A program made the translations under genes and the position numbers. Positions 8,561 to 14,118 of a stretch of DNA of 15,395 nucleotides are shown here, in pieces (positions within the stretch are counted from its first letter, which is position 1; each line of letters opens with the position of its first letter). This stretch comes from Treponema sp. (GTDB lineage: Bacteria > Spirochaetota > Spirochaetia > Treponematales > Treponemataceae). The notes under the pieces were generated by a model. It ran no database searches, had not been told where the DNA came from, and was given only the letters and a program-made list of their open reading frames with translations. The DNA lies in contig JAFOTA010000232.1 in NCBI GenBank assembly GCA_017421145.1, positions 1-15,395 of the forward strand, written 5' to 3'.

Positions 8561-9181
8561 ATGGAACGTATTGCTGCTGTCGAACGTAACACTTTTGAAA
8601 CACAGATCAAGCTGACCCTCAACCTTGACGGAAGCGGAAAATGCAGCGTGAAAAACCCGATCGGTTTCTTTGACCACATGCTGCAGGCTTTTTGCAAGCA
8701 CGGTATGTTCGATTTGTCCGGGTCGCTTTCAGGAGACCTGCATATTGACCAGCATCATTTGATCGAAGACACAGGCATTGCGCTCGGAACATGCTTTTCA
8801 AAGGCTCTCGGAGATTGCGCTGGAATATACAGGACAGGTTTTTTCATCTACCCGATGGACGAAAGTCTTTTGCAGGCCAGCGTTGATTTCGGCGGAAGGT
8901 CATTCCTCGTATGCAATGCAAACCTTACCGGAGTTCCGCTCGTTTCAATAAATCAGGACGGAAAACAGGCAAGTTTCCAGACTGACTGCTTCGAAGATTT
9001 CTGGCAGGGATTCGTAGGCGGAGCAAAATGCAACCTGCACCTGGACACAATCCGTGGGCGCAGCGACCATCACAAAATGGAAGGCTTGTTCAAGGCGGCA
9101 TCCCGTGCAATCCGTGCGGCAGTCGAAATAGACCCCCGGAGAAACGGCGCCGTTCCATCAACCAAAGGCGTTATAGTCTAA
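8561..9181 (+). CDS. hisB: Imidazoleglycerol-phosphate dehydratase
   Basis: This 206-residue protein is a monofunctional HisB, dehydrating imidazoleglycerol phosphate to imidazoleacetol phosphate in histidine synthesis. The family's metal-binding histidine motifs are present: FDHM (37-40), the HHLIEDTGIALG segment starting at H65, and SDHHKMEGLFKA with H170/H171 and E174. The usual C-terminal PSTKGVI is intact. There is no fused histidinol-phosphatase domain, unlike the enterobacterial protein. A purine-rich GGGGGT (8550-8554 region) lies 6 nt before ATG, and the 12-nt gap from hisG indicates a two-gene transcript. HisG and HisB are not consecutive enzymes, so the pathway genes must be dispersed in this genome. 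Confidence 0.96.
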   Translation: MERIAAVERNTFETQIKLTLNLDGSGKCSVKNPIGFFDHMLQAFCKHGMFDLSGSLSGDLHIDQHHLIEDTGIALGTCFSKALGDCAGIYRTGFFIYPMDESLLQASVDFGGRSFLVCNANLTGVPLVSINQDGKQASFQTDCFEDFWQGFVGGAKCNLHLDTIRGRSDHHKMEGLFKAASRAIRAAVEIDPRRNGAVPSTKGVIV

Positions 9182-9190
9182 CCCAAAAAC

Positions 9191-9350
9191 ACAAATCATC
9201 CGGTCATTGAACGCAACCGAAATGGTCATTAACAAATCATCCGGTCATTGAGCGTAGTCGAAATGGCCATTAACAAATCATCCGGTCATTGAGCGTAGTC
9301 GAAATGGCCATTAACAAATCATCCGGTCATTGAGCGTAGTCGAAATGGCC
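9191..9350. repeat. Tandem 41-bp hairpin repeat, about 3.9 copies
   Basis: Units begin at 9191, 9232, 9273 and 9314, each with ACAAATCATCCGG at its start, and the period is exactly 41 bp. Copies 2 and 3 appear identical and copy 4 matches until 9350, where it changes into the terminator arm. Copy 1 differs at several loop bases and has GGTC where the others have GGCC. Every unit can fold with GGTCATT pairing to AATGGCC (or AATGGTC, using G-U pairs in RNA). The core resembles the TCATTGAGCG-n-AGTCGAAATGA type of dispersed palindrome known from many bacterial genomes (from memory, not searched). Confidence 0.9.
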
Positions 9351-9357
9351 GGATTTT
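9323..9357 (+). terminator. Terminator of hisG-hisB made from the last repeat copy
   Basis: CCGGTCATT (9323-9331) pairs with AATGGCCGG (9344-9352) around a 12-nt loop, then the sequence runs ATTTTCCTTTATTTT. The stem is two base pairs longer than in the upstream repeat units because GG follows GGCC here. On the minus strand the hairpin lacks an immediate T tract, so it mainly serves the plus-strand his operon, although the array could also slow convergent transcription from the minus-strand operon. Confidence 0.65.
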
Positions 9358-9360
9358 CCT

Positions 9361-11187
9361 TTATTTTATTTCAAGCGGATCCCTCGTATCTTCCGTAAGT
9401 TTTTTACCGCCGTCAATCTCAATGTCAGTAGGAATCCATTCGTATGAAGACCTGAGCATTGCAGCCGTTTCATTCGGATTTTCACCCGCTTTTTCCCATG
9501 CAGATTTGAAATCATCTTTGAACGAAGCGAAGCTTATTTTTTCAGGCTTACCCTCGTGCGTTATAACCGAAGTAATGACCCAGCGTCCCCTGTAAAAAAG
9601 AAGATGCACTTCATCAATCTGATTTATGATTATAAGGTCGTCTTCCATCTGGCTCTGGACAAGCGAATAGGTCACCTTATAATCTTTCGTAGCGCCTTCA
9701 GCAACCGACATTCCGTATTCTTCGCTTATTGATTTCGGATGAGTTTTTTTCTGAGGTCCCTTGAAGAAAATGTCCCCGTCCACTCCGTCAATGAAAAAAT
9801 TCGACACGCCGAAAATATTGTAGCTCAAATCATAATTGAAGCAGAACCATTCCGCAGGAGAAACGCTTGACTGCCTCACATTGTACAAAGACCTTGCGCC
9901 CGAAGAAACGACTTCCGAAGTCATAAGATCAATGAACTCATCGCCGCCATGCCCGGATGAACAGCCCTGGACTCCGGTTATATCAAGCGCATTGAAAGCA
10001 CTGTAGAACATCTGCACGGTTTCAAGAGAAGAAAGTCCCTTTGACGTAGGATTCTTGCCGTTTCCCGTAATGATTACCGCGCTTACTACAACTGCAGCCA
10101 AAACAGCGCATGCAGCAACGGTCAAATGAGTGCGGTGAGATCTGAGCCATCTTTTTTTGGAAAGCTTTTTCTGGAACGCCTCGTTTTCCTTCCGGCTCTT
10201 TTTTTCGAACTGATCAGGCGAAACGGTTCCTTTTCTTATTACCGCATGTACGTTTCCACCGGCCGGGATCTCACCTTTTTCAGTAAGACCGGTTTCCTTA
10301 TAAAGCTCCTCAAGCGGAAAAGAAAGCAAAAGCCCCGGCTTGGACATGTCAATCTGGTCGGAATCAGCTTCGGTTATCATTGAGGAAATCTTTTCCTGGA
10401 CGCTGTGTTTTTTTTCTCCCTTTTTCTTACCGTGCGATTTTACCCTGCCCTTTCTCTGGAGCGCATTGTCAACGAAAAACGAAAGCTTTTCATCCAACGC
10501 CCAGACTTTGTTTTTGAGCGGAACATAATTATGATCGATTATATCCCAGTACCGCTTTGAAGTTTCCAGTTCGCCGAAAGGATATGTTCCCGTCAGCATC
10601 CTGTACGCAATGACAGACTGGGTATAATTGACCGCCGCACTTGATTTCAAAAGAGGATTAATGAACAGCCCGTTGTATTCCGATGCCGCCTGATGCCCTG
10701 CGCATGTCACTGAAAGCTCGAAAATCCCTCGCGGTAAAAAAATCACCTTTTTATAATCTGCAGAAATAAAGATTCCGCCCGCACCTATGTTGCTTACGTC
10801 AATCTTTTGTTTTACAGACTCTTCCAGAACTGAACAGACTCTTGCCGCCGCATAGGTCACGAATGAAATTTCCGTTTCACCAAGCTCCTTTGAAAAATCA
10901 AGGTCAAAAAGAGCTTTCAGGGTACGCCCCGAAAATGCAGGTCCTTCAAACAAAACAGTTTCCCTTGCTTTTCTTGCAGCCATGCTCAGAGATTCGTCAT
11001 TGCACTCATTCTGCCTTGTTCCGGTAAAAGCCCAGGGAGAAAATCTCCAGCCGTCATCAGTCTTTTCGGCCAGATAACCTTCCTCGCCCATTTTGTCAGC
11101 CATGCGGGACTTTGTGAATGCATCCATCTGCATGGAAGTATCAAGAAAAAGAGTTTTGTTTTCGGCAAATACTAACTGTCTGTTCAT
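9361..11187 (-). CDS. Membrane protein: degenerate kinase-like domain, one TM helix, NTF2-like outer domain
   Basis: The 608-residue product has no family I can name with certainty. Residues about 70-270 follow the layout of a Ser/Thr kinase C-lobe: a helix at 105-128, NIGAGGIFIS (133-142) where a catalytic loop would be, FLPRG (150-154) in place of DFG, and AYRMLTGTYPFGE (194-206), which strongly resembles the kinase F-helix and PPF element. The catalytic HRD and DFG residues are absent, suggesting a pseudokinase. A lysine-rich segment (246-260) and a basic stretch (329-353) precede a single membrane helix at about 354-374. The remainder, from about 387 (SLETVQMFYSAFNALD) through LFYRGRWVITSV, looks like an NTF2/SnoaL-type cone fold outside the cytoplasmic membrane. 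It starts 16 bp after hflC and has only a weak, distant AGGA, so translation is probably coupled. Convergent with hisB. Membrane sensing or regulation of HflKC-FtsH is inference. Confidence 0.7.
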   Translation of the reverse strand: MNRQLVFAENKTLFLDTSMQMDAFTKSRMADKMGEEGYLAEKTDDGWRFSPWAFTGTRQNECNDESLSMAARKARETVLFEGPAFSGRTLKALFDLDFSKELGETEISFVTYAAARVCSVLEESVKQKIDVSNIGAGGIFISADYKKVIFLPRGIFELSVTCAGHQAASEYNGLFINPLLKSSAAVNYTQSVIAYRMLTGTYPFGELETSKRYWDIIDHNYVPLKNKVWALDEKLSFFVDNALQRKGRVKSHGKKKGEKKHSVQEKISSMITEADSDQIDMSKPGLLLSFPLEELYKETGLTEKGEIPAGGNVHAVIRKGTVSPDQFEKKSRKENEAFQKKLSKKRWLRSHRTHLTVAACAVLAAVVVSAVIITGNGKNPTSKGLSSLETVQMFYSAFNALDITGVQGCSSGHGGDEFIDLMTSEVVSSGARSLYNVRQSSVSPAEWFCFNYDLSYNIFGVSNFFIDGVDGDIFFKGPQKKTHPKSISEEYGMSVAEGATKDYKVTYSLVQSQMEDDLIIINQIDEVHLLFYRGRWVITSVITHEGKPEKISFASFKDDFKSAWEKAGENPNETAAMLRSSYEWIPTDIEIDGGKKLTEDTRDPLEIK

Positions 11188-11203
11188 CGTTCAAAAGAAA
11201 TTC

Positions 11204-12202
11204 CTATCTGCGTCCGTTAGGTCCGTAGAGATATTTGAAATAATCCATTGCAGTGCTGTACGTAGAGTCGAAATCATCCATTGTATTCTTGTATGATTCA
11301 AGGCTCTTCCAGAATTCATAGAACTGCGGATCCGTCGTGTATGCCTCCGTATATATTGCTGCGGCTTCGGCATCTGCACGTCCCTTTGTTTCCTCGCTGA
11401 TTCTGTACGCTTCACTTTCAATGGTACGCTTTTCATTTTCAAGCTTACCGAGCCATTCGGCTTTTTTTCCTTCACCGAGCGAACGGTATGCCTGCGCAAT
11501 CTGGTTTCTTTCTTTTATCATCCTGTTGTAGACTGATTCAGTAAGCTCATCAGAATACTTGATCTGACGCGGAACTATGTCGATCAGCTCGATTCCGTAT
11601 TCCTCAAGCATCGGGCGTGCTTCCCTGACCATTTCATCGCAGAGCTTTTCACGGCCTTTTGAAACCACTTCATTCTGCATGCTCACGTTCACAAGAGCTT
11701 CGATTTCTGCACTGTCGTCCGCGCTTATGTCCGATGTCCCGGCAATCGATTCCTTATGTTCCTCGTTGATTATATTGCTGCTTCTGACTATCTCACTGAG
11801 CCTGTTTCTTGAAATGACGGAGCGTGCTGCCGAGTCGATTATGTCGCTGAGCTTGGAATATGCGCCTTCGACCGTTTTGAAAGTCTGGTAGAAAACCACC
11901 GGGTCGCTTATTCTCCAGCGGCTCGTAGAATCCATGATTATGTACTGCTTTTCTTTTGTCGGAATTCTCTCGTCATCACCGTTGAGCGAAAGGATTTTTG
12001 CCGGATATTTCGTAACCGTGTCAATGAAAGGCACACGGACATAGATTCCTGCATCAGTATGAGAAGCCGAAATCGATCCGAAACGCGTAACTACGACCTG
12101 CTCGCCCTCGTTCACAATATAAAATGGTCCTGCCGCAAGGAACAAAGCCGCAAGCAAAACTATAACGCCCAATATGATATATGTTTTTACCGCTTTTTTC
12201 AT
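11204..12202 (-). CDS. hflC: HflC, SPFH-family regulator of FtsH protease
   Basis: The 332-residue product matches HflC in length and layout. It has one N-terminal membrane helix (about residues 7-27), then the SPFH/band-7 domain starting IVNEGEQVVVTRFG. TKEKQYIIMDSTSRWRISDP, VYNRMIKERNQIAQAYRS, an alanine- and glutamate-rich coiled coil, and TTDPQFYEFWKSLESY followed by a C-terminal DYFKYL all correspond to segments of the E. coli protein. HflC with HflK forms a large cage around the membrane protease FtsH on the periplasmic side and limits its access to substrates. The start has AGGAG 8 nt upstream, and that site overlaps the TAG stop of hflK (12213-12215), a sign of coupled translation. 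Confidence 0.95.
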   Translation of the reverse strand: MKKAVKTYIILGVIVLLAALFLAAGPFYIVNEGEQVVVTRFGSISASHTDAGIYVRVPFIDTVTKYPAKILSLNGDDERIPTKEKQYIIMDSTSRWRISDPVVFYQTFKTVEGAYSKLSDIIDSAARSVISRNRLSEIVRSSNIINEEHKESIAGTSDISADDSAEIEALVNVSMQNEVVSKGREKLCDEMVREARPMLEEYGIELIDIVPRQIKYSDELTESVYNRMIKERNQIAQAYRSLGEGKKAEWLGKLENEKRTIESEAYRISEETKGRADAEAAAIYTEAYTTDPQFYEFWKSLESYKNTMDDFDSTYSTAMDYFKYLYGPNGRR

Positions 12203-12212
12203 TTTATTTCTC

Positions 12213-13178
12213 CTACTGTGCCAGATTCTTTATCGGGAGGATATTTTCCAGCTCGTCATCAATAAGAGCGGGTTTCTTTTCCTCGGACTGCTTTGCAAAA
12301 ATCTCTTCCATAGTTTCAAGATACAGGCGCTCCCTTGTGATTGCCGGAGCTTTCTTGTACTCTTCGTAAACAGACTTGAAGCGCGCCACATCACCCTTTG
12401 CCTTGTTCACGCGCTCAGCAGCATATCCTTCGGCAACCTGCACTTCCCTGTCCGCTTCTCCCTGTGCCTTCGGAATCTCGGAATTGTAGCTTTCCTTACC
12501 TTCGTTGATAAAGCGGTTCATATCCTGGATTGCCTTGTTCACGTCCTCAAACGCTTCCTGTACTCCGCTCGGCGGGATTATGTTCTGAAGCTTTACCGCC
12601 ACGACATTGATTCCCATGTTAAGCTTTTTGAACTGCGCGTTCATGCTTTCCACCGCAAGATTTTCAATGTTAGTCCTTTCGTTTCCCATGATTTCAAGGA
12701 TTGCCCTGTCACCGACCAATGTATTTACGGCAGACCGGCTTATGTCGCGGATGGTGTTCGTGCGTTCCTCAACGGAAAACAGCCACGCTTTCGGATCAAC
12801 TATGCGGTACTGGATGCTCCACTCAACGTCAACGATGTTCAGGTCTCCGGTAAGCATTGTGGACTCGCTCGTGATTCCGTTAGTATACTGATTCGTGACA
12901 CCGGAGCTTGAAGTCCTGAAACCGAACTGCTCAGTTTTTACGACCTTGCTTCCGTCAACTATATACTTCTTGTCGATTCCGAACGGCAGCTTTATATGAA
13001 GACCCGGACCCAGAGTCTTGTAATACGCACCGAGCCTGGTTATGACGGCCTGCTCAGATTCATCGACCACAAACGTACTTGACGCGACCAAAAACACCGC
13101 CAGAACGATCAGCAAGATCGTAATGATTCCCGACGGCTTCAACAGCTTTTTGAAAAAATTGCCGGATTTCTCAGACAT
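12213..13178 (-). CDS. hflK: HflK, SPFH-family regulator of FtsH protease
   Basis: Starting at ATG 13178-13176 the product has 321 residues; a strong GGGGG (complement of 13184-13188) lies 5 nt upstream. The frame remains open to an ATG at 13217, but that start lacks a ribosome binding site and would overlap the probable promoter. A membrane helix occupies about residues 17-38, followed by the SPFH domain (VDESEQAVITRLG, LGPGLHIKLPF) and the HflK signature ESTMLTGDLNIVDVEWSIQY, then a coiled coil with GEADREVQVAEGYAAERVNKA. It lacks the glycine/proline-rich cytoplasmic extension of E. coli HflK (419 residues), as is common outside proteobacteria. It is the first gene of a minus-strand operon with hflC and the kinase-like gene and is divergent from the lipoprotein gene. 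Confidence 0.94.
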   Translation of the reverse strand: MSEKSGNFFKKLLKPSGIITILLIVLAVFLVASSTFVVDESEQAVITRLGAYYKTLGPGLHIKLPFGIDKKYIVDGSKVVKTEQFGFRTSSSGVTNQYTNGITSESTMLTGDLNIVDVEWSIQYRIVDPKAWLFSVEERTNTIRDISRSAVNTLVGDRAILEIMGNERTNIENLAVESMNAQFKKLNMGINVVAVKLQNIIPPSGVQEAFEDVNKAIQDMNRFINEGKESYNSEIPKAQGEADREVQVAEGYAAERVNKAKGDVARFKSVYEEYKKAPAITRERLYLETMEEIFAKQSEEKKPALIDDELENILPIKNLAQ

Positions 13179-13195
13179 AAAATCCCCCTGTTTTT

Positions 13196-13223
13196 GTAAT
13201 AGAAACGCCGCTTTCATTGTCAG
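13196..13223 (-). promoter_or_regulatory. Possible promoter of the hflK operon
   Basis: On the minus strand CTGACA (complement of 13218-13223), a 16-nt spacer and TATTAC (complement of 13196-13201) make a moderate sigma-70-like match. It predicts a start near 13189 and a very short leader containing the GGGGG ribosome binding site. The match is weaker than those for the other promoters here. Confidence 0.35.
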
Positions 13224-13236
13224 GCAGTTTCCATAT

Positions 13237-13276
13237 CTAAAACTTACTTATTTTCCGGTGTAAAAACAAGAGTAAA
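13237..13276. repeat. 40-bp direct repeat, left copy
   Basis: This copy begins CTAAAACTTACTTATTTTCC and ends AACAAGAGTAAA. It is identical over 40 bp to 13958-13997. It lies between the divergent promoters of hflK and the lipoprotein gene. The bases right after it (CGGAAA versus AGGGAA) still show partial similarity. Confidence 0.93.
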
Positions 13277-13308
13277 CGGAAATTTCTTTCAAAAAAACGC
13301 TTCTGCCC

Positions 13309-13335
13309 TTGACAAATACATGGGGGGGGTATAAT
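13309..13335 (+). promoter_or_regulatory. Promoter of the lipoprotein gene with a G8 tract in the spacer
   Basis: Both boxes are perfect consensus: TTGACA (13309-13314) and TATAAT (13330-13335). The spacer is only 15 bp, and eight of those bases are an uninterrupted G run (13322-13329). Gain of two G would give the ideal 17-bp spacer, so slippage in this run could switch promoter strength. Transcription would start near 13342, about 28 nt before the ATG. Confidence 0.75.
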
Positions 13336-13369
13336 GAAAAATATAAACTTACCATAAAGGAGAATTAAA

Positions 13370-13867
13370 ATGAAAAAATTTCTTGGAAAAATCGGCGCAG
13401 TCCTCTTGGCATCAGCTTTGGTCGTGGGCATTACTTCATGCGGAAAAAGGTTTGACAGTCCTGCAGGCGGCACATACAAGTTTGTGGAAGGAACAATGAA
13501 CGGCACAAACTACAAATTGAGCGGAAATACCCTCACGATGACATACAACGGGCAAACCGGTACAATAACAAAAAACGGAGATACGTATACAGCAACAGTG
13601 AATGGAACCACAACTGCCGCAAACCCATCACAGATAAACATGTATAACTCATTTGTTAACACAACCTTGACATTCGCAAACAGCGGAAACACAGTCACAG
13701 CAACATCAGGCTCATCTTCATCAGGCTTATCAGGAACGTATGCTGTATCCGGTGACAGCATTTCAGTAACACTCTCGGGAAATACTTCGACGGGAAGAAC
13801 AAACGATGCATGGGTTACCATTGTCTTCACCCAAGGTAATGACACTCAAATTTACGAAAGACAATAA
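13370..13867 (+). CDS. Small Ser/Thr/Asn/Gly-rich lipoprotein
   Basis: The 165-residue precursor starts MKKFLGKIGAVLLASALVV and has a spirochaete-type lipobox GITS/C with the lipidated cysteine at residue 24, so the mature protein of about 142 residues is membrane-anchored. The mature part is rich in Gly, Thr, Ser and Asn with repeated short strands (YKLSGNTLTMTYNG, GTYAVSGDSISVTLSG), suggesting a beta-rich, possibly lipocalin-like fold; function is unknown. The start has AAAGGAG (13356-13362) 7 nt upstream. The gene stands alone: strong promoter with a poly-G spacer, its own terminator, and perfect 40-bp repeats outside both ends. Its composition, with many AAA, ACA and AAC codons, is more A-rich than the neighbouring hfl genes, which fits a separately acquired or duplicated unit. 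Confidence 0.85.
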   Translation: MKKFLGKIGAVLLASALVVGITSCGKRFDSPAGGTYKFVEGTMNGTNYKLSGNTLTMTYNGQTGTITKNGDTYTATVNGTTTAANPSQINMYNSFVNTTLTFANSGNTVTATSGSSSSGLSGTYAVSGDSISVTLSGNTSTGRTNDAWVTIVFTQGNDTQIYERQ

Positions 13868-13884
13868 TCCCACGCATAAAAACA

Positions 13885-13953
13885 AAACTCCCTGTCAGTC
13901 AGCGGCTTGTACGGAAATGTATGCGACGGCACTGATAAACAGGGAGTTTTTTT
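13885..13953 (+). terminator. Terminator of the lipoprotein gene with a long loop
   Basis: AAACTCCCTGT (13885-13895) is perfectly complementary to ACAGGGAGTTT (13939-13949), and the stem runs into seven T (13947-13953). The loop is unusually long at 43 nt and contains a secondary CAGT/ACTG pairing (13896-13899 with 13931-13934), so a larger folded structure is possible. Confidence 0.75.
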
Positions 13954-13957
13954 ATGC

Positions 13958-13997
13958 CTAAAACTTACTTATTTTCCGGTGTAAAAACAAGAGTAAA
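13958..13997. repeat. 40-bp direct repeat, right copy
   Basis: This is the second perfect copy of the element at 13237-13276, offset by exactly 721 bp and in the same orientation. It begins 5 nt after the T tract of the lipoprotein terminator and ends 47 nt before the -35 box of the SPFH gene. Confidence 0.93.
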
Positions 13998-14044
13998 AGG
14001 GAAAAAATCTGCATAAGAGACAGGGAAAATACGGTTCTTTTATG

Positions 14045-14073
14045 TTGATGATTTGAAAAACTGATTATATAAT
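14045..14073 (+). promoter_or_regulatory. Promoter of the zinc-ribbon SPFH gene
   Basis: TTGATG (14045-14050), a 17-bp spacer and a perfect TATAAT (14068-14073) form a good sigma-70-like promoter. The predicted start near 14080 gives a leader of about 39 nt containing the TAAGGAGG ribosome binding site (14106-14113). Confidence 0.7.
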
Positions 14074-14118
14074 AGATTCCAAGATTGTTTAAAAAAGCAT
14101 AAACCTAAGGAGGAAAAA

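Noticed and set aside
9191..9350. Tandem units as a CRISPR array
   Set aside because: Units are contiguous with no variable spacers, each is itself palindromic over most of its length, and there are no cas genes.
12174..12911. Long plus-strand reading frame of 245 codons opposite hflK
   Set aside because: It is antisense to a clearly conserved hflK gene, has no plausible start signals and encodes a Leu/Phe/Cys/His-rich product typical of a shadow frame.
13179..13217. Upstream ATG extension of hflK
   Set aside because: The internal ATG at 13178 has a strong GGGGG at 5 nt and gives the usual HflK N-terminus.
13237..13997. Direct repeats as target-site duplications or phage attachment sites
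   Set aside because: Forty bases is too long for a transposon target duplication, and no transposase, integrase or tRNA gene is present.
13954..14016. Short 20-codon reading frame over the right 40-bp repeat, with GGGAG upstream
   Set aside because: The apparent ribosome binding site is the terminator stem, the frame is very short, and shared residues with the left repeat follow automatically from DNA identity.
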